Part shown: positions 1 to 7,574 of the stretch, one piece after another
Layout: every line of letters begins with the position of its first letter
Position numbering within the stretch: the first letter of the stretch is position 1
Assembly: GCA_023435505.1 (NCBI GenBank)
Contig: JAEYRR010000134.1
Coordinates: 1 to 8,506, forward strand
Reading direction: 5' to 3'
Length of the DNA: 8,506 nt
Source of the DNA: Bacillota bacterium
GTDB taxonomy: Bacteria; Bacillota; Clostridia; Lachnospirales; Lachnospiraceae
Position numbers and translations under genes: made by a program
The notes under the pieces: generated by a model
The model's database searches: none
What the model was told of the DNA's origin: nothing
What the model saw: the letters and a program-made list of their open reading frames with translations, nothing else

Positions 1-860
1 TTGTAAAGGCCTATCAGACAAACAATGAGGTTGTAGCAATGACTGGTGATGGTGTAAATGATGCACCTGCACTAAAAGCTGCTGATATCGGATGTTCTAT
101 GGGGCAGACCGGTACTGATGTTGCCAAAAACGCCTCCGATATGATTCTTACCGACGATAATTTTGCAACTATTGTGGAGGCGGTGCGGGAAGGCAGAGGT
201 ATCTATGACAACATAAAGAAGGCCATTCATTTTCTCCTTTCCAGTAACATCGGTGAAATCATGACTATCTTTGTAGCCATTATATTAGGTCTTCCTACTC
301 CTTTAGTTGCCGTGCAGCTATTATGGGTGAACCTCGTAACCGACTCCCTGCCGGCAATTTCTCTTGGTGTGGAGCCAGTAGAAAAAGATATTATGAACCG
401 TAAGCCAATATCTCCTTCCAAAAATATTTTTGCTGACGGTTTAGCCTACAAAATATTATTTGAAGGCTTTATGATCGGAGCTTTAGCTCTATCTGCCTTT
501 TATATCGGATATCAGGTATATGACACCCTGGGGGGACGTTTTTATGCTGAACCTGAAATTGGGCGTACCATGTGTTTTGCCGTATTATCCCTAAGCCAGT
601 TATTTCACTCCTTTAATATGCGTAGTAATGATTCCATCTTTTACATTGGTTGGTTTACCAACATAAAGTTAATCCTGTCGTTCTTAATATGTAGTTTTAT
701 GCAAATTATTGTTATCTCTCTTAAGCCTCTTGCCTCTGTCTTTAAGGTAGTTCCCCTTACTTTGAACCAGTGGTTTTTAGTTCTTATGCTATCAGCTCTA
801 CCGATTATCATTGTGGAATTGCAAAAGAAAGCAAATCGTTCAAGAAAAAATAACGAATAG
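1..860 (+). CDS. Cation-transporting P-type ATPase, Ca2+ type (type II), C-terminal part
   Basis: The 5' end lies outside the window. The frame is open from position 3 and gives 285 residues ending at TAG. The start of the visible part holds the hinge motif TGDGVNDAP (about residues 14-22), whose two Asp residues close the catalytic P domain of P-type ATPases. Hydrophobic segments typical of M5 to M10 follow. M5 reads SSNIGE and M6 reads WVNLVTDSLP. By alignment from memory with SERCA these keep the Ca2+ ligands Asn768, Glu771, Asn796, Thr799 and Asp800. At the M8 position of SERCA Glu908 there is Gln (RTM-x8-Q, about residue 199). This points to a membrane Ca2+ (possibly Mn2+) efflux pump of the SERCA/PMCA-like bacterial group. 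The phosphorylated Asp and the N and A domains are not visible, so specificity is inferred. No clear terminator follows the stop. Family assignment is very secure; exact substrate less so. Confidence 0.95.
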   Translation, partial: VKAYQTNNEVVAMTGDGVNDAPALKAADIGCSMGQTGTDVAKNASDMILTDDNFATIVEAVREGRGIYDNIKKAIHFLLSSNIGEIMTIFVAIILGLPTPLVAVQLLWVNLVTDSLPAISLGVEPVEKDIMNRKPISPSKNIFADGLAYKILFEGFMIGALALSAFYIGYQVYDTLGGRFYAEPEIGRTMCFAVLSLSQLFHSFNMRSNDSIFYIGWFTNIKLILSFLICSFMQIIVISLKPLASVFKVVPLTLNQWFLVLMLSALPIIIVELQKKANRSRKNNE

Positions 861-878
861 AATCGTACATTATTCCTA

Positions 879-908
879 TTGATTTTATATTGTTGTATAA
901 GATAGAAT
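879..908 (+). promoter_or_regulatory. Possible promoter of the small orphan gene
   Basis: A TTGATT element (879-884) and a TAGAAT element (903-908) are separated by 18 bases, in an AT-rich gap between the ATPase stop and the next start. The region is so AT-rich that other pairings, such as TTGTTG with TATATT, are also possible, so the exact promoter is uncertain. Transcription reading through from the ATPase gene cannot be excluded. Confidence 0.35.
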
Positions 909-956
909 AATATATATTACTTGTGCTTCTTATAAAAAATAACTAGGAGGAAACTT

Positions 957-1268
957 ATGAGTACATATGCAAAAAACAAACATTATGATGCTTCTCTGGA
1001 ATACAATGTATCCCTGTACGATAGGCTTCCTTATATCAGGGATGAAGATGTGTGTGGTGCTGAAAAAGTAGCTTTAACCAGTGGAAATGTGGTGAAGAAT
1101 TATTCTTTTAAGGATGATTCTCCCTGTGTGATATCCAATCATGATGAGCAGACAAAAGCCTATCTCTATAAACTGGAACAGGAAATCTTAAAAGGTATTC
1201 AAAAAGAACATGATGATTATGTGAATGAAGCGATTAAGACTGGCTTAACAAATAAGGATGGCCAGTAA
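957..1268 (+). CDS. Small hypothetical protein (103 aa), unknown function
   Basis: I do not recognise this protein. The gene is credible: an excellent AGGAGG ribosome binding site at 945-950 sits 6 bases before the ATG, the frame ends in TAA, and a strong terminator follows directly. The product is soluble-looking and acidic, with no signal peptide, no membrane segment and two cysteines (about residues 33 and 57). The N-terminal half is rich in Tyr and Asp. The C-terminal third (about 63-95, with EQTKAYLYKLEQEILKGIQK) looks strongly alpha-helical, possibly amphipathic. It lies 96 bp after the Ca2+-ATPase gene on the same strand and converges on eno, so context gives no function. It could be a lineage-restricted cytoplasmic protein or a small regulator. 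That it is a gene is likely; any role is unknown. Confidence 0.75.
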   Translation: MSTYAKNKHYDASLEYNVSLYDRLPYIRDEDVCGAEKVALTSGNVVKNYSFKDDSPCVISNHDEQTKAYLYKLEQEILKGIQKEHDDYVNEAIKTGLTNKDGQ

Positions 1269-1271
1269 TAC

Positions 1272-1309
1272 AAAAACTCCCAGAAGCTGTAACGTTTCTG
1301 GGAGTTTTT
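1272..1309. terminator. Bidirectional intrinsic terminator between the orphan gene and eno
   Basis: A perfect 14-bp inverted repeat (1272-1285 and 1296-1309) encloses a 10-base loop. The arms begin and end with A5 and T5, so the transcript carries a U-run after the hairpin in either direction. It lies 3 bases after the stop of the small gene and 10 bases beyond the end of eno, and can serve both convergent genes. Confidence 0.92.
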
Positions 1310-1319
1310 ACGTTTTCTA

Positions 1320-2702
<1,383 letters not shown>

Positions 2703-2730
2703 CTAATACTATTTGCAAAAAACTATTCTT

Positions 2731-4221
2731 TTACTCAAATTTTTCTTTCAAATATCTCACATAGTAACTAGGATTAAATTTCTCCTTTGTCATGTGAAAT
2801 AATAATTCATTTATGTCATACATCATGCCATATTGATGAATCTGATCTCGTAAAATTTCTTTTACTGCCTTTAGATTACCATTTATTAGTTTATTTTTCA
2901 ATTGTTCCTTTGCTAACAGATGATAATATATCTCAGCTGCTATTGCACTTCCCACTGCGTATGATGGAAAATAGCCAAAATCCCCACAAGCCCAGTGGGT
3001 ATCCTGAAGGACTCCTTCACTATCAGTTTCAGGTCTGATTCCTAGATATTCCTCACATTTTTTGTTCCACGCTTCTGGTAACTCTTCCACTGTAATTTCA
3101 TCATTAAACAGCATTTTCTCCAGCTCATAGCGGATGATAATGTGTAACGGGTAGGTTAGTTCATCTGCATCAATACGAATCAGTCCCGGCTTTACTTTAT
3201 TGATACCTTCCATATATTTATCTAAGGATACATTTTTAAACTGCTCTTTAAATGTGTCAACCAGTTTGCCGTATATCGGTTCCCAGAACTCTCTGCTTCT
3301 ACCTACATTATTCTCATAAAATCTGGATTGGGATTCGTGCATGGCCATAGATGCCCCAGTTCCTGCTATAGTTAAGGTTAATTTATCACTGACTCCCATC
3401 TCATAGATGGCGTGACCGCCTTCATGTATTGCACTAAATATGGCTCCAATCAGCCCATTTTTAGTAAAATGATTGGTAACCCGTACATCCTTATTATGCA
3501 GGTTGATGGTAAATGGATGGGCACTTTCTCCTACGACTCCTTTTGAGAAATCAAAGCCGATGTATTCCAAAAGAAAACGACAGAACTCCTTTTGCTTTTC
3601 TATGTCAAACTCTTGAAAGACAAAATCATCGTCTATCTTTTCATGCTCTTTCGTTACTTTTTTAATAAGTGGGATTAACTCCTTCTTCAAATAATCAAAG
3701 AATTTATCCAAGTCTTCTGTTTTCAGACAAGGTTCATACTCTGCCAAAAGAATATCATAAGGATTCTCCCCTTCTTTTTTCTGGTAAGCAGCAAAATTCT
3801 TTTTATATTCAATGACTTTTTTAAGCATCGGTGCAAAGGAAGCAAAATCATTGTTCTTTCTTGCCTTGGCCCAAGCAATGGAACTTCTTAAGGTCAATTC
3901 ATGATAATCCACATACTCTTTTGCAGGAATACACTTGATACGGTCATAATTTATCCGAAGCTGACGAAGGATGCCCTTCTCTTCTTTTGAGAGTTTTTCC
4001 TGAGCTTCCGGTTTTTCCAGTTCATTCAGTAGTCTTTGGGTCTCAGAATCCAATAAAGTATCATAAAATTCATTAGACAGTATTCCCACTATCTTACCGG
4101 TCTGTTCCTCTGCTTTCTCTGGTGCAAGTGTTTCCATATCCCAATGGTATAGCTCTAGTGTGTTATTGATAGCAGCTAGTTTATCCAAATTAGGTCGTAA
4201 CTGTTCATACAAATGACTCAT
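2731..4221 (-). CDS. M32 family metallocarboxypeptidase (carboxypeptidase Taq-like)
   Basis: A 496-residue cytoplasmic zinc metallopeptidase that removes amino acids one at a time from the C-termini of peptides. The length matches the roughly 500 residues of the family. All the signature motifs I know for M32 are present in order: HPF (235-237), DVRVT (245-249), the zinc motif HEGGH (266-270), HESQ (295-298, whose Glu is the expected third zinc ligand), IRIDADE (348-354) and GVLQDTHW (403-410). There is no signal peptide. The start is supported by a purine-rich AGAAGGGA element about 9 bases upstream. The gene is divergent from argH and lies upstream of eno on the same strand. A likely role is peptide turnover, releasing amino acids for reuse; this is inferred from the family. 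Function class is secure; physiological substrate is unknown. Nothing appears truncated or mutated. Confidence 0.95.
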   Translation of the reverse strand: MSHLYEQLRPNLDKLAAINNTLELYHWDMETLAPEKAEEQTGKIVGILSNEFYDTLLDSETQRLLNELEKPEAQEKLSKEEKGILRQLRINYDRIKCIPAKEYVDYHELTLRSSIAWAKARKNNDFASFAPMLKKVIEYKKNFAAYQKKEGENPYDILLAEYEPCLKTEDLDKFFDYLKKELIPLIKKVTKEHEKIDDDFVFQEFDIEKQKEFCRFLLEYIGFDFSKGVVGESAHPFTINLHNKDVRVTNHFTKNGLIGAIFSAIHEGGHAIYEMGVSDKLTLTIAGTGASMAMHESQSRFYENNVGRSREFWEPIYGKLVDTFKEQFKNVSLDKYMEGINKVKPGLIRIDADELTYPLHIIIRYELEKMLFNDEITVEELPEAWNKKCEEYLGIRPETDSEGVLQDTHWACGDFGYFPSYAVGSAIAAEIYYHLLAKEQLKNKLINGNLKAVKEILRDQIHQYGMMYDINELLFHMTKEKFNPSYYVRYLKEKFE

Positions 4222-4298
4222 GTTCCCATATCCCTTCTATCCATATTTAAATACTTTTATTGTCTCGTATTTTAGTATATACCATCTACTTAAAAAGT

Positions 4299-4327
4299 AT
4301 ATCACAGGAAAGAGGAACTGAATACAA
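4299..4327 (-). promoter_or_regulatory. Possible promoter of the M32 peptidase gene
   Basis: On the minus strand TTGTAT (4327-4322) and TGATAT (4304-4299) are 17 bases apart. This would give a leader of about 70 bases before the ATG at 4221. The -10 element is imperfect and the region is AT-rich, so the call is tentative. The palindrome at 4329-4342 lies directly beside the -35. Confidence 0.35.
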
Positions 4328-4328
4328 A

Positions 4329-4367
4329 TGCATAATTATACATTTTACTGAATATTATATGAATATT
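4329..4367. promoter_or_regulatory. Putative ArgR operator (ARG-box-like repeats) upstream of argH
   Basis: TGCATAATTATACA (4329-4342) is a near-perfect palindrome. It fits the ARG-box pattern TGAAT-N4-ATTCA with one change in each half. Seven bases on, TGAATATT occurs twice (4349-4356 and 4360-4367), one helical turn apart (11 bp), and its TGAAT core equals an ARG half-site. The cluster lies just upstream of the argH -35 element and beside the candidate M32 promoter. Arginine-responsive control by ArgR is known for arginine biosynthesis genes. Its action here is inferred, because short AT-rich repeats arise easily by chance. Confidence 0.4.
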
Positions 4368-4371
4368 TCTC

Positions 4372-4400
4372 TTGCAAATTTGTTCAATCAGCGGTACTAT
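4372..4400 (+). promoter_or_regulatory. Probable promoter of argH
   Basis: TTGCAA (4372-4377) and TACTAT (4395-4400) are separated by exactly 17 bases, a good vegetative sigma-A match. The start site would fall near 4407, giving a leader of about 54 bases before the ATG at 4461. Confidence 0.6.
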
Positions 4401-4460
4401 ATACAAAAAGGATTATTAATAAGTGATTGACAACAATTCAACAGAAATGAGGGAACGCAT

Positions 4461-5837
4461 ATGAAACTTTGGGGCGGACGCTTCACAAAAGAAACTAATC
4501 AACTGGTACATAATTTTAATGCTTCCATTTCCTTTGATCAGAAATTTTTTAAACAGGATATACAAGGAAGCATAGCCCACGTCACCATGCTTGCAAAACA
4601 GGGAATCCTTACAGACAACGAAAAGAATACAATTATAGAAGGACTGACAGGAATCTGTTCAGATATTGAAAATGGAACCTTAGAGATAGACAGTAGCTAC
4701 GAAGACATCCATAGCTTTGTAGAAGGGCATCTGATTGAGCGAATTGGTGATACCGGTAAGAAGTTACATACCGGTCGAAGCCGTAATGACCAGGTTGCTT
4801 TGGACATGAAATTATATACAAGAGATGAGATTATCCAAATTAATGAACTTTTAAAGAGCCTTTTAACCATTCTGAATAAACTAATGCATCAGCATTGTAA
4901 TACCATTATGCCTGGCTTTACCCATCTGCAGAAGGCTCAGCCAATCACCCTGGCACATCATATAGGTGCTTATTTTGAAATGTTCAAAAGAGACAGAAGC
5001 CGTTTATATGATATTCTAGATAGAATGAATACCTGTCCACTGGGTTCTGGAGCATTGGCTGGTACTACTTATCCACTGGATCGTAATTACTCTGCTGCTC
5101 TTTTAAATTTTAAGGAAGCTACTCTTAATAGCATGGATTCCGTTTCCGACCGCGATTATCTGATTGAGCTTCTAAGCGCTTTATCCATTATTATGATGCA
5201 TTTAAGCCGTTTCTGTGAGGAAATCATTCTTTGGAATTCCAATGAATACCGCTTTGTAGAATTAGATGACGCCTACTCTACCGGAAGTAGCATCATGCCT
5301 CAAAAAAAGAATCCTGACATAGCGGAGCTGGTACGTGGTAAAACAGGTCGTGTGTATGGGGCTTTAACCTCTCTTCTCACTACTATGAAGGGACTTCCGT
5401 TGGCTTATAATAAGGATATTCAGGAGGATAAGGAGCTTACCTTTGATGCCATCGATACAGTAAAGGGATGTATTGCTTTATTTACGGGAATGGTGGATAC
5501 CATACAGTTTAATGAGACTGTTATGAAGGAAAGTGCGAAGAAAGGCTTTACAAATGCAACTGATGCTGCTGATTATCTGGTAAGACACGGGATAGCATTT
5601 CGGGATGCCCATGGAATTATCGGACAGATTGTTCTTTACTGCATCGACAAGAATATAAGTATTGAAGATATGTCCTTAGAAGAATTAAAGGTAATTAGTC
5701 CAGTGTTTGAAGAGGATATTTACGAGGCCATCCGTTTAGAGACCTGTGTAAATACACGTAATACCATTGGTGCTCCTGGAAAAGAAGCCATGAACTATGT
5801 TTTAGAGAGAAATGACATGTATTTAGGGGAAGAATAG
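4461..5837 (+). CDS. argH: Argininosuccinate lyase
   Basis: Catalyses the last step of arginine biosynthesis, cleaving argininosuccinate to arginine and fumarate in the cytoplasm; family members are homotetramers. The 458-residue length is typical. The N-terminus MKLWGGRF is characteristic. Three conserved regions of the fumarase/aspartase superfamily are visible: TGRSRNDQVA (about 104-113), PGFTHLQKAQP (about 151-161, with the likely catalytic His155) and the signature GSSIMPQKKNPD (275-286), which holds the catalytic Ser on a mobile loop. The start has a GAGGGA ribosome binding site at 4449-4454, 6 bases upstream. The gene has its own probable promoter and a terminator, so it looks monocistronic. 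argG, its frequent partner, is not adjacent in this window. Control by ArgR is suggested by upstream repeats. The reading frame is intact with no unusual features. Confidence 0.97.
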   Translation: MKLWGGRFTKETNQLVHNFNASISFDQKFFKQDIQGSIAHVTMLAKQGILTDNEKNTIIEGLTGICSDIENGTLEIDSSYEDIHSFVEGHLIERIGDTGKKLHTGRSRNDQVALDMKLYTRDEIIQINELLKSLLTILNKLMHQHCNTIMPGFTHLQKAQPITLAHHIGAYFEMFKRDRSRLYDILDRMNTCPLGSGALAGTTYPLDRNYSAALLNFKEATLNSMDSVSDRDYLIELLSALSIIMMHLSRFCEEIILWNSNEYRFVELDDAYSTGSSIMPQKKNPDIAELVRGKTGRVYGALTSLLTTMKGLPLAYNKDIQEDKELTFDAIDTVKGCIALFTGMVDTIQFNETVMKESAKKGFTNATDAADYLVRHGIAFRDAHGIIGQIVLYCIDKNISIEDMSLEELKVISPVFEEDIYEAIRLETCVNTRNTIGAPGKEAMNYVLERNDMYLGEE

Positions 5838-5867
5838 GATAGAGAAAGTTTTCTTTAAGGAAACAAA

Positions 5868-5915
5868 AAAAGGATGAAAATCAGGCATAGAGTCTAAGCC
5901 GATTTTCATCCTTTT
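5868..5915. terminator. Bidirectional intrinsic terminator between argH and mntP
   Basis: A perfect 15-bp inverted repeat (5868-5882 and 5901-5915) ends in AAAA and TTTT. The 18-base interior can extend the stem with GGC/GCC (5884-5886 with 5898-5900) past a bulged A. A-runs upstream and T-runs downstream make it usable in both directions. It lies 30 bases after the argH stop and 13 bases beyond the end of mntP. Confidence 0.9.
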
Positions 5916-5928
5916 CTTTTTCTTTACT

Positions 5929-6501
5929 TTAGAAATTAATATACCCCAAATGCTCCAGTAATATCTTTACTCCAATCAGTATTAGAATACATCCTCCCGC
6001 TAACTCTGCTTTTGCTTTATAACGGGCTCCAAAAACATGACCGATCTTTACTCCAGCTATAGAGATTAGGAAAGTAGTCACTCCAATAATTGTAACAGCT
6101 AACAAAATATGAATCCCTAAAAAGGCAAAACTTACACCAACAGCCAGGGCATCAATACTAGTAGCTATGGCTAGTATCAGCATTACTTTAAATGCAAAGG
6201 ATGAACAATTCTCTTCTTCTCCCTCTTCACCCCCTAGTGACTCACGAATCATATTGATGCCAATCAACACCAATAGTATAAATGCAATCCAGTGATCAAA
6301 ACTTACAATATAATCACGAAAACTAATTCCTAGTCCGTATCCAAGAAGGGGCATTAATGCCTGAAATCCTCCAAAATACAATCCAACAATAAGAGCATGC
6401 TTTATAGATAATTTTTTTACTGATAACCCTTTACATATAGATACTGCAAAGGCATCCATCGATAAACCGACACCAATTAGAAATATCTCCAGTATACTCA
6501 T
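5929..6501 (-). CDS. mntP: MntP-type manganese efflux pump
   Basis: An integral membrane exporter that removes excess Mn2+ from the cytoplasm (MntP/YebN family, formerly DUF204). The 190-residue length and six predicted hydrophobic segments match the family. The two-fold internal repeat is clear: SMDAFAVS (14-21) and SIDALAVG (115-122) carry the conserved Asp16 and Asp117, equivalent to the key aspartates of E. coli Mnt[16 protein letters not shown] follows in the first half. A short acidic loop (GGEEGEEE, about 90-97) lies between the halves. An in-frame ATG at 6525 would add eight polar residues. The family N-terminus and an AAAGGA site 7 bases before the ATG at 6501 favour the shorter form. 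A manganese riboswitch with terminator precedes it, which strongly supports Mn2+ as the substrate. It is transcribed alone and converges on argH. Confidence 0.95.
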   Translation of the reverse strand: MSILEIFLIGVGLSMDAFAVSICKGLSVKKLSIKHALIVGLYFGGFQALMPLLGYGLGISFRDYIVSFDHWIAFILLVLIGINMIRESLGGEEGEEENCSSFAFKVMLILAIATSIDALAVGVSFAFLGIHILLAVTIIGVTTFLISIAGVKIGHVFGARYKAKAELAGGCILILIGVKILLEHLGYINF

Positions 6502-6562
6502 TTCTCTTTCCTTTCCTGTTACCACTTTATTATTTTATGATTTTAATAAGCCAATCATACAT

Positions 6563-6602
6563 AAAAAAGACCTGTCTGTAGCAGAAAGCTACAGACAAGT
6601 CT
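6563..6602 (-). terminator. Intrinsic terminator in the mntP leader (riboswitch expression platform)
   Basis: On the minus strand a 15-bp stem (6602-6588 with 6582-6568) has a 5-base loop and is followed by six U (6568-6563). The one non-Watson-Crick position reads U·G in the minus-strand RNA but C/A on the plus strand. This shows that the minus strand is the functional one. It lies 12 bases past the aptamer and about 60 bases before the mntP start, so it would stop transcription before the gene unless prevented. Confidence 0.9.
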
Positions 6603-6614
6603 CATTATTTAAAA

Positions 6615-6693
6615 CAAAGCCAGATAACCATCGTTATCAGTATGTTGACTAAGTTACACAGATTTATCTGTGCTAACTACTCCCTTATCCTTG
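6615..6693 (-). ncRNA. yybP-ykoY manganese riboswitch aptamer
   Basis: Read on the minus strand, the leader shows the conserved features of the yybP-ykoY Mn2+ sensor. P1 pairs CAAGG (6693-6689) with CUUUG (6619-6615). GGGAGUAG (6684-6677) is the first conserved loop. A long P2 hairpin has AGUUA (6678-6674) pairing with UAACU (6656-6652), capped by CACAGA/UCUGUG. GUCAAC (6649-6644) is the second conserved loop, followed by a hairpin GAUAAC/GUUAUC (6638-6623) and the characteristic CUGGCUUUG end. In this family the two loops dock and bind Mn2+, normally switching expression on. Here it stands directly before mntP, a usual partner, and is followed by a terminator. The promoter's expected start site is almost at the first aptamer base. 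Confidence 0.93.
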
Positions 6694-6697
6694 AATT

Positions 6698-6726
6698 ATT
6701 ATAGTTGATAATATTTCTCAGGTCAA
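6698..6726 (-). promoter_or_regulatory. Promoter of the mntP riboswitch transcript
   Basis: On the minus strand TTGACC (6726-6721) and a perfect TATAAT (6703-6698) are separated by exactly 17 bases. The start site is expected near 6691, at the first base of the aptamer, giving a leader of about 190 bases before mntP. It is the best sigma-A match in the window. Confidence 0.88.
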
Positions 6727-6853
6727 CCAATTATTACACTATTTGTATAATACAAGATGTATACTGAAGGTTAGATTAGAAAAATAATGAATATATTAAT
6801 AAGATTTATGAATACTTTTAATTTTTCATGAAATACTATAGACACAAAGAGTT

Positions 6854-6883
6854 TTGCAAAAAGCTCATAAAGATTTATATAAA
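6854..6883 (+). promoter_or_regulatory. Probable promoter of the FMN-binding lipoprotein gene
   Basis: TTGCAA (6854-6859) and TATAAA (6878-6883) are 18 bases apart. Transcription would start near 6890, about 27 bases before the ATG at 6917. Its position also argues against any start upstream of 6917. The DNA from about 6727 to 6853 between this promoter and the divergent mntP promoter is AT-rich and shows nothing else I can assign. Confidence 0.5.
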
Positions 6884-6903
6884 ATTATTAAATACTTAGT
6901 AAT

Positions 6904-6909
6904 GGAGGG
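6904..6909 (+). promoter_or_regulatory. Ribosome binding site fixing the lipoprotein start
   Basis: GGAGGG lies 7 bases before the ATG at 6917. The frame is open further upstream to 6854 (a TTG), but the added residues are not signal-peptide-like and that start has no ribosome binding site. Confidence 0.85.
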
Positions 6910-6916
6910 TTTTACA

Positions 6917-7498
6917 ATGAAAAAAGTAATGAAAAGAGTTCTATCTGCTGTATTAATACTTGTTATGTCTATGTTATTATTAGCAGGCTGTGGCTCATCA
7001 AGCAAAGACAAGAACAATGGAACAAGTAGCGATAACGCCAACAATAATGCCACTGCCACTAACAATGCCACTAATACTGCTACAGCCACAGATAATGCCA
7101 CTAACAATGGAACAAGTAGCAATAACGCCAACAATAATGCCACTGCCACTAACAATGCAACCAATAATGCTGCAAACACAAACAACGCCAACAGTATGTC
7201 ACTAAAAGGAGCTAAACCAGGAACTTACACTGCTACCGCTCAAGGTTATGCCAGTAAAGTAAAGGTTACTTTAACAATTGCTAAAGATGGTACTATCTCT
7301 GACATTAAGGCTGATGCTAGCGGTGAAACTGCAGAATTAGGTGGAAAAGCAGCTCCTCAAATTTGTAAAGAAGTAAAAGACAAACAATCTCTTTCCGTAG
7401 ATGCCGTTTCAGGAGCAACTGTAACAAGTAATGCCGTAATCACAGCATTATCCGATGCTTTTTCTCAAGCAGGTGTTGACCTTGGAAAATCAAAATAA
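6917..7498 (+). CDS. FMN-binding domain lipoprotein with Asn/Thr/Ala-rich linker
   Basis: A 193-residue secreted, membrane-anchored protein. A basic N-terminus (MKKVMKR), a hydrophobic core and the lipobox LLAGC (21-25) predict lipidation at Cys25. Residues 33-92 form a low-complexity linker made of two 30-residue repeats of Asn, Thr, Ala and Ser, likely a flexible tether. Residues about 101-187 form an FMN-binding domain (FMN_bind type): GTYTATAQGYASKVKVTLTI starts it, and DAVSGATVTS (162-171) matches the D-x-x-[ST]-G-A-T site. In that motif ApbE-type transferases attach FMN through the Thr, here Thr168. A role in electron transfer outside the membrane is inferred from the family; the redox partner is not in this window. 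The gene has its own promoter and a terminator, and is divergent from mntP. The lipoprotein and domain calls are strong; actual flavinylation is inferred. Confidence 0.9.
   Translation: MKKVMKRVLSAVLILVMSMLLLAGCGSSSKDKNNGTSSDNANNNATATNNATNTATATDNATNNGTSSNNANNNATATNNATNNAANTNNANSMSLKGAKPGTYTATAQGYASKVKVTLTIAKDGTISDIKADASGETAELGGKAAPQICKEVKDKQSLSVDAVSGATVTSNAVITALSDAFSQAGVDLGKSK
7013..7192 (+). repeat. 90-bp tandem duplication encoding the lipoprotein linker
   Basis: Two direct copies with an exact 90-bp period lie at 7013-7102 and 7103-7192. The first 57 bases of the copies differ at only two positions (7031/7121 and 7069/7159), while the last 33 bases have diverged at about ten. Each unit encodes 30 residues beginning NNGTSS. 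Smaller AACAATGCCACT-like motifs recur inside each unit. The frame is preserved because the unit length is divisible by three. Confidence 0.9.
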
Positions 7499-7522
7499 TA
7501 AATAGCACCTAACTACTTCTAT

Positions 7523-7562
7523 AAAAAGAGAACCTCGTATAAATGAACGAGGTTCTCTTTTT
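7523..7562. terminator. Bidirectional intrinsic terminator between the lipoprotein gene and hydF
   Basis: A perfect 16-bp inverted repeat (7523-7538 and 7547-7562) encloses an 8-base loop, with A5 at one end and T5 at the other. It lies 24 bases after the lipoprotein stop and 12 bases past the end of hydF, so it can end both convergent transcripts. Confidence 0.93.
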
Positions 7563-7574
7563 ATTTTGTCGTGA

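Noticed and set aside
4633..4821. Minus-strand open frame inside argH
   Set aside because: It is antisense to conserved argH codons, with no translation signals.
6502..6525. Alternative mntP start at 6525
   Set aside because: It adds eight polar residues before the first membrane segment, and its codons overlap the ribosome binding site for the ATG at 6501.
6550..6720. A divergent small RNA gene on the plus strand in the mntP leader region
   Set aside because: The hairpin is followed by a T-run only on the minus strand, its one odd pair is G·U only in the minus-strand RNA, and the promoter also reads minus. All signals fit the riboswitch.
6854..6916. Upstream start for the lipoprotein gene at 6854 (TTG)
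   Set aside because: There is no ribosome binding site, it would place 21 residues before the signal peptide, and it overlaps the likely promoter. The ATG at 6917 has GGAGGG at ideal spacing.
6865..7191. Open reading frame on the minus strand, opposite the lipoprotein linker, rich in Leu, Ala and Val
   Set aside because: It is the complement of the Asn/Thr/Ala repeat codons, has no ribosome binding site, and overlaps a well-supported gene and its promoter. Its membrane-like look is an artefact of the repeat.
7013..7192. Possible CRISPR or satellite array
   Set aside because: There are only two copies, without spacers, in frame inside a coding region; this is a protein linker duplication.
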